Source: an uncultured Lachnospiraceae bacterium (GTDB lineage: Bacteria; Bacillota; Clostridia; Lachnospirales; Lachnospiraceae). Taken from it: 33,638 bases of DNA. The stretch is from contig CAMOKZ010000003.1 of NCBI GenBank assembly GCA_946618155.1, positions 1 through 33,638 on the forward strand, written 5' to 3'. A program made the position numbers and the translations under genes. Positions 23,954 through 32,249 of the stretch are shown here, in pieces. How positions within the stretch are numbered: the first letter of the stretch is position 1; every line of letters starts with the position of its first letter. The notes beneath the pieces are model-generated. The model was given only the letters and a program-made list of their open reading frames with translations. It was not told the DNA's origin and ran no database searches.

Positions 23954-25746
23954 TGCAGCGCCTCTACCATCTCCTGCAGCTCCAGGAAGCGCTCGATCTT
24001 CCGGTCAAGCTCTTCCTCCGTCCGCTCCAGTTCCTCCGTCAGTTCCTGCAGCTTTTCAAAGTCCGCCGCGGCTTCCTGCATCGCGGCCGAGAGCTGACGT
24101 GTCTTTTCCGTCAGTTCGTCGATCTCTCCCTCGATCAGGTCATACTCGCGCTGCTGGGAATAGCTCAGCTTCTTTTTGGGCGCGGCAGGCCTGGGCCTCT
24201 CTTTTTTCCCGGCCTGCGCCTGCTGTGCGCCGGCAGGCCTTTCTTCGGCGTCCTCCCCCGCCTCTTCCTGACGGAGCAGGTATTCCTCATATCCGCCCTC
24301 GCTGCGGCCGATCGTCCCGTCGCCCGCAAAGAAAAAGATGCGGTTGACCACCCTGTCCAGGAAGTACCGGTCATGGGAGACAGCGATCACGATCCCGGAG
24401 AAATGGTCCAGATAGTCCTCGAGAATCTGCAGGGTCTGGATGTCCAGGTCGTTTGTCGGCTCATCCAGGATCAGGACGTTGGGCGCGGCCATCAGGACCC
24501 GCAGCAGGCTGAGCCTGCGCTTTTCCCCGCCGGAGAGCCTGGACACCGGCGTGTACTGCTTGTGTTTATCAAAAAGGAAGCGCTCGCACATGACAGACGC
24601 GGAGACCAGGCCGTCCGCAGTCGGGATGAACTCCGCGATGTCCTTCACCACGGAGATGACCGTATCCCCCTGCTCCGGCAGCTCGTTTTCCTGGGCAAAA
24701 TAGCCGATGCGGATGGTCTGGCCGATCTCCACCTCCCCCGCATCCGCGGGGATCTGCCCGGTCAGGATCTTCAGCAGGGTCGATTTGCCGCAGCCGTTCG
24801 GCCCGATGATGCCGATCCGGTCATTGCGCAGGAAGGTGTAGGTGAAATCCCGGAACAGGCATTTCCCGCCGTAGGATTTGGCCAGGCCCCTCACCTCGAT
24901 GGTCTTGTTGCCCATCCTGGAGGGCAGCGATTCGATGAGGAGATTACGCTCCTCGGCGATCTTCTCCCGGTCCCGCAGCGCCTCGAAGCGCTGGATATGG
25001 GCCTTCTGCTTGGTCGATCTCGCCCTGGCCCCGCGCATCATCCAGGCCAGGTCCTGCCGGTAGATCGCCGCCATTTTGCGCTCCGCCGCCACGGCAAAGT
25101 CCATCCTGGCCTGCTTTGTCTCCAGGTATTTCTCGTAGTTGCCCGGGTAGCTGTAGACACTGGACCGGTCGATCTCCCAGATCACCGAGGTCACCTCATC
25201 CAGGAAATACCGGTCGTGGGTGACCATCAGCAGGGCGCCGCGGTAGGCGGCCAGCTGCTCCTGCAGCCACTCGATCATCCCGTGGTCCAGGTGGTTGGTC
25301 GGCTCATCCAGGATAAGCAGATCGCTCTCGGAGAGCAGGGCCGCCGCCAGGGCCGCCCGCTTGCGCTGGCCGCCCGAGAGGGTCTGGGGCATGGCCTGGG
25401 GATCCGGTATGCCGAGTTTTTCCAGCACCGCTGCCGCCTCGCCCTGCACGTTCCAGTATTCCTGCGACTGGCTGATGCTCCCGGCCACATTTTCGAGCAC
25501 GGTCTTCTCCGGATCAAACCGGGGGTCCTGGGGCAGGTAGGAGATCCGCAGGCCGTTTCGCATTACCCGCTCCCCGCTGTCCGGCTGCAGCTCCCCCGCC
25601 GCGATCCGGAGCAGGGTAGACTTGCCCGTGCCGTTTACGCCGATCACGCCGATCCTGTCGTATTCCTCTATTCCCTGCGTCACATCCTGCAGTATCCGGG
25701 TATCGCCCAGCGTCAGGCTGATCCCCTCAAGTGTCATGATGACCAT
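23950..25746 (-). CDS. ABC-F ATPase, Uup-like
   Basis: A soluble, tandem-ATPase protein of the ABC-F family, which acts on ribosomes or nucleic acids and not as a transporter. From ATG 25746 it is 598 aa. The first ATPase has IGVNGTGKST (about 35-44), LSGGQRKRAALA and LLILDEPTNHLD. The linker is Arg/Lys-rich (about 215-270). The second ATPase has IGPNGCGKST, LSGGEKRRLSLL and LILDEPTNDLD. The Glu/Lys-rich C-terminal coiled coil (about 530-598) points to Uup-type members. An upstream frame to 25842 would start inside a terminator and promoter, so I reject it; AGGAG with a seven-base gap supports 25746. It is coupled to the radical SAM gene by a 4-base overlap. Nothing specifically suggests antibiotic resistance. 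Confidence 0.9.
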   Translation of the reverse strand: MVIMTLEGISLTLGDTRILQDVTQGIEEYDRIGVIGVNGTGKSTLLRIAAGELQPDSGERVMRNGLRISYLPQDPRFDPEKTVLENVAGSISQSQEYWNVQGEAAAVLEKLGIPDPQAMPQTLSGGQRKRAALAAALLSESDLLILDEPTNHLDHGMIEWLQEQLAAYRGALLMVTHDRYFLDEVTSVIWEIDRSSVYSYPGNYEKYLETKQARMDFAVAAERKMAAIYRQDLAWMMRGARARSTKQKAHIQRFEALRDREKIAEERNLLIESLPSRMGNKTIEVRGLAKSYGGKCLFRDFTYTFLRNDRIGIIGPNGCGKSTLLKILTGQIPADAGEVEIGQTIRIGYFAQENELPEQGDTVISVVKDIAEFIPTADGLVSASVMCERFLFDKHKQYTPVSRLSGGEKRRLSLLRVLMAAPNVLILDEPTNDLDIQTLQILEDYLDHFSGIVIAVSHDRYFLDRVVNRIFFFAGDGTIGRSEGGYEEYLLRQEEAGEDAEERPAGAQQAQAGKKERPRPAAPKKKLSYSQQREYDLIEGEIDELTEKTRQLSAAMQEAAADFEKLQELTEELERTEEELDRKIERFLELQEMVEALQ

Positions 25747-25783
25747 ACTTTTCTCCTGTTCCGGCAATTGTTTATCAGACACT

Positions 25784-25812
25784 ATGGTAACGCGATTTCC
25801 CCTTTTTCTCAA
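25784..25812 (-). promoter_or_regulatory. promoter of the ABC-F/radical SAM pair
   Basis: TTGAGA at 25812-25807, a 17-base spacer and TACCAT at 25789-25784, just after the terminator of the beta-mannosidase gene. Confidence 0.6.
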
Positions 25813-25821
25813 CAGAAAAAA

Positions 25822-25848
25822 GGGCCTCCGCCGTACCGGCAAAGGCCC
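25822..25848 (-). terminator. terminator of the beta-mannosidase gene
   Basis: A 12-bp stem (GGGCCTTTGCCG with CGGCGGAGGCCC on the minus strand, two G-T pairs) with a three-base loop, followed by TTTTTTCTG. It starts 13 bases after the stop at 25861. Confidence 0.8.
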
Positions 25849-25860
25849 CTCAGGGGTTTC

Positions 25861-28359
25861 TCACCGGATATCATACACGCTGCGGATGCTGAGGGCGCCT
25901 GCCGCGCCGCGCAGCACCTTAAGCGTTCTGCTTCCCGGTTCCATATCAAAGTAGTTGTCCTCCAGCAGCAGATCCCCGTCCACAGGCAGGATCTCCACCG
26001 ACCTTGCGTAGGCGGCCGCCGTGACCGTCACGGTGCCGCCTGCCGGGTCCGCCTGTACCTGCAGATGCGGATCGGCAAAGGCATAGTGCTTGGGCGCCGC
26101 GAACAGGACGCTCCCCGCCGAGCCCGCCTTCTCCAGGCGGAAGGACAGGTGGTGCCGCCTCGGGTCGATGCCCTTCAGGTCGATCAGCGGGAAGGCCTCG
26201 GCGCTGAAAGGCGCCGTATGCGTCGCAAACCGGCCTTCTCTTTCGATCCGGCCCTCCGGCGTCCGCAGCTCCCAGATCACCGTATCCTCCACCGTCTCAA
26301 AGGTCTCGTTGCTGACGCAGAGCTTCGCGGAAAAGGCGGCCTCCTCCGGCTCGCTGATGCAGGTCCTGCCCAGCGACGGCAGGCTCGTCTCCTCACAGCT
26401 TAAGAGAACAGGCGCAAAAAAGCGCTTCGCACTGTAGTGCAGGGCTTTCCAGCGCCCGAAATAATCGATGGACGCCCAGGAGGCGACCGGCCAGATGTCG
26501 TTCAGCTGCCAGTAGATCGCGCCCATGCAGCGGTTCCCGCTGCGGTTCCTCCGCAGATGCTCAACGCCGTAGCGGATCGCGTCCGCCTGCAGAAGCTGCG
26601 AGGCGTAGACAAGCAGGGAAAGATTCGTCGGGTACAGATAGTTCTGGGACAGATACTGCAGGATCTTCCCGTTGGCCCCGCTGTTTCTCTGGTGCATCTC
26701 CATGACATAGGAAAAATTATTCAGGTCCTCCGGTCTGGTGAAGGACTCGATGGTCTTCATCGCCGGGAAGGACTGGAAGCCGAATTCCGACAGATACCGG
26801 AAATAGTAGTCCCGGTACCCGGTGAAGGGGATGCCGCCGTGCCACACATCCCAGTAGTGCACATCTCCCCTGTCGGGATCCCGCGGCGAGACGAACTTCC
26901 CTCCCGAGGAAGGCGAGGACGGCCAGTAGAACCGGTCCGGATCCTCCTCCTGCAGGATGCCGGGGATGATGTACTCGTTCTGGATGAGGTAGTCCGCTGC
27001 CGTCTCGTCTGTTCCCTCGTACTCCCGCTCGAGGGCGAACTGCTCCATCTCGTTGTTGCCGCACCAGAGCAGCAGGCTCGCATGGTGGCGGAGCCTCCGC
27101 ACGTTCTGCCGGATCTCCTCGGTGATGCTGCGCACAAAGGAATCGGTCAGCCGGTAGTTGGCGCAGGCGAACATCATGTCCTCCCAGACGACAAGTCCCA
27201 GCTCGTCGCACAGGTCAAAGAAGTCATCGTCCGGGTAGAACCCGCCGCCCCAGACGCGGACCGCGTTGAAATGCGCGTCCCGGCAGTCCTTCAGCAGCGC
27301 CTCGGTGCGGCTGCGGCTCCTTCTTGACAGGATGCAGTCCTCCGGGATGTAATCGGCGCCCATGGAAAAGAACGCCTGTCCGTTGACCATGGCCGCGAAG
27401 CTCTCGCCCCACTCGTCCGCCCTGCGCAGCATCGTCGCGGCGCGAAGGCCGATCCGCAGCGTTTTTTCATCCTCTTTTTTCTGTTCCCTGTCCGGAGACG
27501 CCCCGCCCGCATAAACAGCCGCGCGGAGGGTGTAGAGCGGCTGGCTGCCCAGGCCGTTCGGCCACCACAGGGCGGGTGACGGCACGGCAAAGCGCTCGCC
27601 GGCCCGGAATGTCCATGTCTGTCCATCCGGAGAAACAAGGGTAAGCTCCGTTTTCTCCGCAGTCCCTTCCGTAAGCACGTCCACGGTAAGGAATACGGAT
27701 ACGCGGCCCTCGCGCGCATACCGGGACCCGTCAGGCGCCTCGTTTACCGCCGTGCCGTCCGGCGTCAGAATCTCCTGCTTCACGCGCACGTCGAGAATGC
27801 GCGCATTCTCCCAGCCCACGAGCTGCACATCCTTCCAGATTCCCTGGTCGGGAAGCCGCGGGCCCCAGTCCCAGCCGAACATGCAGTGGGCCTTGCGCAG
27901 ATGCGGGAAGCCCCGCATTACCTCGTAGGACCCGCCGAGATGATGTTTCCTGTCCTCCTCGCGGATGAACCGCAGCGGGGAATGGGTGATCACCTTCAGC
28001 TCATTGTCCTTTTCCTTCAGCAGTCCGCGGACCGGGAATTCCCAGGCGATGTGCATGTTGTCCGTACTGCCGAGATGCTCTCCGTTCAGGTACACATCGG
28101 CAAGGGTATCGATCCCGTCAAACCGCAGGCACTGATGGGCGCACTGCGCGATGTCCTCCGGCAGGTCAAACCGCCGCCCGAAGGTATAATCCTCCTCCAT
28201 GAGGGGAAGGGCTTTCAGCTCATTGTCCCGGTAGTAGGGATCCTCCATCTGCCCTGCGTCAAGCAGGAAGGAATACACCGATCCCGGAATCTGTCCGGTC
28301 ACCGTATGTCCGTCACCGCAGATCATGTCCCATGATCCGTTTAAACTCCACTGCTTCAT
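25861..28359 (-). CDS. beta-mannosidase, glycoside hydrolase family 2
   Basis: Predicted cytoplasmic exo-beta-mannosidase that frees mannose from the non-reducing end of mannan or N-glycan fragments. It is 832 aa, near the family norm, and has no signal peptide. The N-terminal sandwich opens with SLNGSWDM and has IPGSVYS and DGIDTLADVYLNG; FGWDWGPRLP and RVWGGGFYP are typical of the beta-mannosidase branch. The acid/base Glu437 is in WCGNNE and the nucleophile Glu525 in SEFGFQS; WQLNDIWP also fits. GAGGTG lies about seven bases before ATG 28359. It is a single gene between two terminators, with no sugar transporter or regulator beside it, and starts inside a possible small ORF. The mannose specificity is from motif resemblance. 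Confidence 0.9.
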   Translation of the reverse strand: MKQWSLNGSWDMICGDGHTVTGQIPGSVYSFLLDAGQMEDPYYRDNELKALPLMEEDYTFGRRFDLPEDIAQCAHQCLRFDGIDTLADVYLNGEHLGSTDNMHIAWEFPVRGLLKEKDNELKVITHSPLRFIREEDRKHHLGGSYEVMRGFPHLRKAHCMFGWDWGPRLPDQGIWKDVQLVGWENARILDVRVKQEILTPDGTAVNEAPDGSRYAREGRVSVFLTVDVLTEGTAEKTELTLVSPDGQTWTFRAGERFAVPSPALWWPNGLGSQPLYTLRAAVYAGGASPDREQKKEDEKTLRIGLRAATMLRRADEWGESFAAMVNGQAFFSMGADYIPEDCILSRRSRSRTEALLKDCRDAHFNAVRVWGGGFYPDDDFFDLCDELGLVVWEDMMFACANYRLTDSFVRSITEEIRQNVRRLRHHASLLLWCGNNEMEQFALEREYEGTDETAADYLIQNEYIIPGILQEEDPDRFYWPSSPSSGGKFVSPRDPDRGDVHYWDVWHGGIPFTGYRDYYFRYLSEFGFQSFPAMKTIESFTRPEDLNNFSYVMEMHQRNSGANGKILQYLSQNYLYPTNLSLLVYASQLLQADAIRYGVEHLRRNRSGNRCMGAIYWQLNDIWPVASWASIDYFGRWKALHYSAKRFFAPVLLSCEETSLPSLGRTCISEPEEAAFSAKLCVSNETFETVEDTVIWELRTPEGRIEREGRFATHTAPFSAEAFPLIDLKGIDPRRHHLSFRLEKAGSAGSVLFAAPKHYAFADPHLQVQADPAGGTVTVTAAAYARSVEILPVDGDLLLEDNYFDMEPGSRTLKVLRGAAGALSIRSVYDIR

Positions 28360-28558
28360 ATTGCACCTCTTCTATCCAGGTAGCGCCGCCGTAATCCTCG
28401 GAGTCAAGATTCGTACGATGGTTGAATACGGTGATCGTCGTTTCGAGATCGGTGTAGTCCTCACCCAGCGTGATGTCGGCATATCCGTCTGCAAAAACCG
28501 GGACCGTCAGGGAAAGCGCCTGTTTTGAGGTAGAATAAAGCGTGTTAGATTTATTCAT
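28313..28558 (-). CDS. possible small protein of 81 aa overlapping the beta-mannosidase start
   Basis: I do not recognise this one. The ORF reads MNKSNTLYSTSKQALSLTVP... and ends 47 bases inside the beta-mannosidase gene. Its composition looks protein-like: balanced Asp/Glu, Thr, Tyr and Val, with varied third positions. No ribosome site precedes ATG 28558. A -10-like TATACT lies at 28568-28563, so a transcript from it would be nearly leaderless; there is no good -35. It may be a small gene, a fragment of a former one, or simply the mannosidase 5' leader. I would accept it only with homologues. Confidence 0.4.
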   Translation of the reverse strand: MNKSNTLYSTSKQALSLTVPVFADGYADITLGEDYTDLETTITVFNHRTNLDSEDYGGATWIEEVQYEAVEFKRIMGHDLR

Positions 28559-28579
28559 CGCAAGTATAATTTTAACACA

Positions 28580-28620
28580 AAAGAAGGATCTTGGGCTTTG
28601 ATAACCCTCGATCCTTCTTT
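28580..28620 (-). terminator. terminator of rpsB-tsf
   Basis: An 11-bp outer stem AAAGAAGGATC/GATCCTTCTTT (28610-28620 with 28580-28590) with an inner 5-bp GGGTT/AGCCC stem. The minus strand continues CTTCTTTTGTG. It lies about 75 bases after the tsf stop. The stretch between (28621-28696) holds nothing else I can support. Confidence 0.75.
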
Positions 28621-28696
28621 GCTTTTCAGGCTATGCTTTTTTCACAGCCCCTTCCATTCTGCCGGAAAAATCCAGCCTTATATTCTGAACTTAGAA

Positions 28697-29635
28697 TTAC
28701 ACGTTCATCTGCTTGGCAACTTCTGCCGCGAAGTCTTCCTGCTTCTTCTCGATGCCTTCGCCGGTCTCGAAGCGGACAAAGGACTTGACCGTGATCTTCG
28801 CGCCGTTGGCTTTCGCTACGCCGGCAACATACTGAGAAACGGGCTGCTTGCCGTCCTCGGCCTTGACATAGATCTGATCCATCAGGCAGATCTCTTTGAG
28901 CTCCTTGGCAAGACGACCCATGACAGCGCCTTTGATGACCTTCTCGGGCTTGCCGGCCATCTTCGGGTCATTCGCGATCTGCGCGGAGAGGATCTCGATC
29001 TCATGATCCTTGTACTCCTGGGAGATCTCATCAGCGGTCACATACAGCGGCTTAAGGGCTGCAACCTGCATTGCCAGGTTCTTCGCCATTTCTTTGATCT
29101 CATCGTTGACAACATCGGTCACGACATCGACCAGAACGCCGATCTTGCCGCCCATATGGGTGTAGGCAGCGACGAAGCCTTCCGGCTCTTCAACCTTCGC
29201 GAAACGACGGATGTTCATGTTCTCGCCGATAACGGAGATCTGTCCGGCAAGGGCTTCCTTAACGGTTCTTTCCGGCTCGAACTTCCACGGCTCTTCCATC
29301 AGAGCGTCAACATCAGCGGCGGAGGACTCCATGACCTGCTCCGCTACCTGCGCGACATAATTGCGGAACTTCTCGTTCTTCGCAACGAAGTCGGTCTCAG
29401 CGTTAACTTCGACAGCAACGGCGCGCTTCGCGTCATCGGAGACCAGAAGCATAACGATACCTTCAGCGGCGATACGGCCGGCCTTCTTCTGCGCGGTGGC
29501 AAGACCTTTTTCTCTCAGCCACTCAACAGCCTTGTCCATGTCGCCTTCGGTGGCAGTCAGGGCCTTCTTGCAGTCCATCATGCCGGAACCGGTCATCTCA
29601 CGTAATTCCTTAACCATTGCAGCTGTAATTGCCAT
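28697..29635 (-). CDS. tsf: translation elongation factor Ts
   Basis: EF-Ts is the nucleotide exchange factor that releases GDP from EF-Tu. It is 312 aa. The N-terminal UBA-like domain starts MAITAAMVKELREMTGSGMMDCKKAL; the TDFVAKNEKF motif, which contacts EF-Tu, lies at about 80-90, and the two core subdomains follow. GGGAGAG lies about six bases before ATG 29635. It follows rpsB by 97 bases in the conserved rpsB-tsf order, with a hairpin that could attenuate transcription between them and a terminator after it. Confidence 0.97.
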   Translation of the reverse strand: MAITAAMVKELREMTGSGMMDCKKALTATEGDMDKAVEWLREKGLATAQKKAGRIAAEGIVMLLVSDDAKRAVAVEVNAETDFVAKNEKFRNYVAQVAEQVMESSAADVDALMEEPWKFEPERTVKEALAGQISVIGENMNIRRFAKVEEPEGFVAAYTHMGGKIGVLVDVVTDVVNDEIKEMAKNLAMQVAALKPLYVTADEISQEYKDHEIEILSAQIANDPKMAGKPEKVIKGAVMGRLAKELKEICLMDQIYVKAEDGKQPVSQYVAGVAKANGAKITVKSFVRFETGEGIEKKQEDFAAEVAKQMNV

Positions 29636-29674
29636 TTTTCTCTCCCATCTGCCGCATGGCGCGGCTTAAAAAGA

Positions 29675-29712
29675 GGGCGGATCTCATCCGGTCACGCCGG
29701 TGAAAGCCGCCC
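29675..29712 (-). terminator. attenuator-like hairpin between rpsB and tsf
   Basis: A GGGCGG/CCGCCC outer stem (29712-29707 pairs with 29680-29675 on the minus strand) encloses a CCGG-N5-CCGG inner stem and is followed by TCTTTTT. It looks like an intrinsic terminator placed within the operon, which would lower tsf expression relative to rpsB if partly read through. Confidence 0.55.
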
Positions 29713-29732
29713 GTAAACCCTTCTGTACCTGT

Positions 29733-30479
29733 TTACTCCTCGGTGACGGCCTCGAGCGGGGCTTCCTCGCCTTCCATCGCCGGCTCCGCATTCTCAGCGC
29801 CCTGCTTTGCCTCGATGATAGCGTCAGCCATCTTGGAGACGATCAGCTTGACGGCACGGATGGCGTCGTCATTGCCGGGGATGATCACGTCGAGCTCTTC
29901 CGGATCGCAGTTGGTGTCGGCGATACCGAACAGCTTGATGCCGAGGGTGTGCGCTTCCTGTACGCAGATTCTTTCCTTCTTCGGGTCTACGACGAAGATC
30001 GCATCCGGCAGTCTCTTCATTTCCTTGATACCGCCGAGGTTCTTCTCGAGCTTCTCCTGCTCTTTCTTCAGCGCGATAACTTCCTTCTTCGGCAGAACGT
30101 CGAAGGTGCCGTCCTCAGCCATGGTCTCGATCTGTTTCAGACGGGCAATACGGCTCTGGATGGTCTTGAAGTTGGTCAGCATGCCGCCGAGCCATCTCTC
30201 GTTGACATAGAACATACCGCAGCGCTCAGCCTCAAGCTGAACAGCGTCCTGCGCCTGCTTCTTCGTGCCGACAAAAAGGACCGTGCCGCCGTCAGCAGCG
30301 ATCTGGGCCATCTCCCTGTAGGCATCGTCGACCATAACGACCGACTTCTGCAGATCGATGATGTAGATCCCGTTTCTCTCCGTGTAGATGTACGGAGCCA
30401 TTTTGGGGTTCCATCTTCTGGTCTGATGTCCGAAATGGACGCCTGCTTCGAGCAGCTGTTTCATGGAAAGTACGCTCAT
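29733..30479 (-). CDS. rpsB: 30S ribosomal protein S2
   Basis: S2 is a 30S subunit protein needed for late assembly and binding of S1-type factors. It is 248 aa from ATG 30479. The start [27 protein letters not shown], and later [32 protein letters not shown] and GIADTNCDP are conserved S2 signatures. The C-terminal tail is acidic (Glu/Ala-rich). A longer frame to 30545 adds an Arg/Glu-rich stretch that overlaps the leader hairpin, so I reject it; AAGGAG lies ten bases before the chosen ATG. It has a strong promoter and a structured leader of about 100 bases, as expected of an S2-regulated operon. Confidence 0.96.
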   Translation of the reverse strand: MSVLSMKQLLEAGVHFGHQTRRWNPKMAPYIYTERNGIYIIDLQKSVVMVDDAYREMAQIAADGGTVLFVGTKKQAQDAVQLEAERCGMFYVNERWLGGMLTNFKTIQSRIARLKQIETMAEDGTFDVLPKKEVIALKKEQEKLEKNLGGIKEMKRLPDAIFVVDPKKERICVQEAHTLGIKLFGIADTNCDPEELDVIIPGNDDAIRAVKLIVSKMADAIIEAKQGAENAEPAMEGEEAPLEAVTEE

Positions 30480-30524
30480 TTTTTCTCTTCTCCTTCTGGT
30501 TTTTTCTTCCGCAGAGTTCTTCTC

Positions 30525-30554
30525 CCGCCGCGACCTTTCCGGCACCAGCGGCGG
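30525..30554 (-). promoter_or_regulatory. rpsB leader hairpin, possible S2 control site
   Basis: CCGCCGC (30554-30548) pairs perfectly with GCGGCGG (30531-30525) across a 16-base loop. It sits in the transcribed leader of rpsB, about 45 bases before the start codon, and has no U-run. In other bacteria S2 represses its own operon through such leaders; that it does so here is inference. Confidence 0.4.
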
Positions 30555-30587
30555 AATCCTCCTGCGTGTGTGATTTGCAGCCTATTT

Positions 30588-30616
30588 AATATAGCATAAG
30601 AAAAAGGCGCGTGCAA
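30588..30616 (-). promoter_or_regulatory. promoter of rpsB-tsf
   Basis: TTGCAC at 30616-30611, a 17-base spacer and TATATT at 30593-30588 with TGC immediately before (extended -10). It begins just after the end of the MGMT-type gene. Confidence 0.75.
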
Positions 30617-30628
30617 CAAGAAATTGCT

Positions 30629-30964
30629 TTATCCAAAAAAGTCGTCCGCCACCTTCTCCCAGCGCCAGCGGGTAAGGTCCACCTGCCCGTCCGGGCAGGG
30701 TATTCCGTCCGCTTCCAGCAGTTGGATCTGGCGGTTTTCTCCGCCGAAGGCAAAGGCCCGGGAGACGCGCCCCTCGCGGTCCACGACCCGGTAGCAGGGA
30801 ATGCCCTCCGGGTCCGGGTTCGCGTGCAGGGCGTAGCCCACCACGCGCGCCCACCGCCTGTTTCCCGCCAGGGCAGCGACCTGCCCGTAGGTAGCCACCT
30901 TTCCGCGCGGGATCTGCCGCACGACGTCGTAGATCCGCGCAAAGACCGCTCCGTTTCCGCTCAT
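30629..30964 (-). CDS. MGMT-family protein (single-domain, PCYR active-site motif)
   Basis: A 111-aa protein equal to the DNA-binding domain of O6-alkylguanine-DNA alkyltransferases, without the N-terminal domain. Signatures: TYGQVAALAG (about 25-34), ARVVGYALHANP with the Arg finger (Arg40), and the active-site motif IPCYRVV. The reactive Cys57 is kept, but the usual His after it (PCHR) is Tyr58. Cys-less relatives (alkyltransferase-like proteins, with Trp at that place) only flag lesions; this one keeps Cys, so it may still transfer alkyl groups. AGGAG sits close to ATG 30964. It starts seven bases after the permease stop and is probably co-transcribed with it, without any clear functional link. 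Two overlapping frames of similar length are shadows. Confidence 0.85.
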   Translation of the reverse strand: MSGNGAVFARIYDVVRQIPRGKVATYGQVAALAGNRRWARVVGYALHANPDPEGIPCYRVVDREGRVSRAFAFGGENRQIQLLEADGIPCPDGQVDLTRWRWEKVADDFFG

Positions 30965-30971
30965 CTTCTCC

Positions 30972-32231
30972 TCATTCTCTTCTCAGCGCTTCGATCGGAT
31001 CCAGGTTCGCGGCCTTTACGGAAGGCAGGAACCCGAAGACGATGCCGATGACCATGGAAAAGACCACCGCGACCACCGCGGCGGGGATGCTGATTCCCAC
31101 GTCAAAGCCCAGTATCCGGTGCAGTACCTGCGCGGCGCCGATGCCGGACGCGACGCCCAGCAGGCCGCCGAGGCTCGTCAGCACGGCCGCCTCGGTCAGG
31201 AACTGGCCGAGGATAACGCCCTTCCTCGCCCCGAGCGCCTTCTTGAGGCCGATCTCGGAGGTACGCTCCGTCACGGACACCAGCATGATGTTCATGACGC
31301 CGATGCCGCCGACCAGCAGGGAGATGCCGGCGATCCACACCAGCTGCATGTTGGTGGTGTTGCGCAGCTCCTGCAGCTCCTGTACCTGTCCCTGCAGGTC
31401 AGCCGCCGCGTACTTGACCTCCGACTCCTGGTTCGTGATCGTCTTGTTCAGGATGTCCGCGGTCTTCTTGCCCGCCCTGGTCATGTCGTCCGTGCTCGTC
31501 GCCCGCACGACCACATTCTCCGGCTCGTCATAATTGAAGATGATCGGCCAGGATGCCTTCGGGATAAAGAGCAGACCGTTCTTGCCGTTCTGATAGTTGA
31601 TGTAATAGTCCTCTACCGACTCGATGTTCGGCTGGAACCGCAGCGCCTCCGTGACGACGCCCACCACCGTGAACGGGACTCCCTTGATCTCGATCACCTT
31701 GCCCAACGGGTTCTCCTCGTTGAACAGGGTCCGCCCCGCGGTCTCGTCCAGAATCAGGACCTTGCGGAAATCAGTATAATCCTTCTCCACAAACCCCCTG
31801 CCGGTCTGGGTAACATAGCCGCAGGTATCAAAATAGGTATCATCCACCCCGTACATGTACACGTCGGAGATGGAGACCGTCCCGTAGTAGATGTTGTCGG
31901 AAAGATAGCGCGAGCAGTAGGACGTCGCGGACTCCACCTCGCTCAGATCGCCGATGCTCTTCATTGTGCTCTCGGAGACCACGGGGATCCCCTGGGGGAT
32001 CGAGGAAGAGTCGTAGATCGTGTAGGGGTAGCCGCCCTCGTAGAGCTGCACGTCCACGGTATTCTTGCCGGAGCCGACCAGCTGGCTCTTGATCTTTTCA
32101 TTTGTACCGGTGATCGTCGAGACGATCGCAATGATCGCCGCGATACCGATGATGATCCCGAGCATGGTCAGGAAAGACCGCAATTTATGCGACCATATAC
32201 CCTGAAACGCAAGCCGGATATTTTCAAACAT
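30972..32231 (-). CDS. MacB-type ABC transporter permease
   Basis: Membrane subunit of a mechanotransmission-type ABC system for efflux or export. It is 419 aa. One helix (about 18-42) follows a short cytoplasmic N-terminus (FENIRLAFQGIWSHKLRSFLT). A large extracytoplasmic domain with the MacB-PCD pattern (about 45-290, including GRGF and NPLGKVIEIKGVPFTVVG) comes next. The last three helices follow (about 295-320, 345-375, 380-405), with the FtsX-type motifs ERTSEIGLKKALGA and a C-terminal DPIEALRRE. AGGAGG precedes ATG 32231. No ATPase lies between it and the adaptor 18 bases upstream, so the ATPase must be outside the window or elsewhere. Confidence 0.92.
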   Translation of the reverse strand: MFENIRLAFQGIWSHKLRSFLTMLGIIIGIAAIIAIVSTITGTNEKIKSQLVGSGKNTVDVQLYEGGYPYTIYDSSSIPQGIPVVSESTMKSIGDLSEVESATSYCSRYLSDNIYYGTVSISDVYMYGVDDTYFDTCGYVTQTGRGFVEKDYTDFRKVLILDETAGRTLFNEENPLGKVIEIKGVPFTVVGVVTEALRFQPNIESVEDYYINYQNGKNGLLFIPKASWPIIFNYDEPENVVVRATSTDDMTRAGKKTADILNKTITNQESEVKYAAADLQGQVQELQELRNTTNMQLVWIAGISLLVGGIGVMNIMLVSVTERTSEIGLKKALGARKGVILGQFLTEAAVLTSLGGLLGVASGIGAAQVLHRILGFDVGISIPAAVVAVVFSMVIGIVFGFLPSVKAANLDPIEALRRE

Positions 32232-32249
32232 GCCAAAGGCCTCCTGTTG

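Noticed and set aside
23923-26403. Long plus-strand open frame of 826 codons opposite the ABC-F and mannosidase genes
   Set aside because: It spans two real genes, a promoter and a terminator, and shows no domain pattern.
30582-30942. Two other minus-strand frames overlapping the MGMT-type gene
   Set aside because: Arg/Gly-rich shadow frames; the 111-codon frame has the conserved family motifs.
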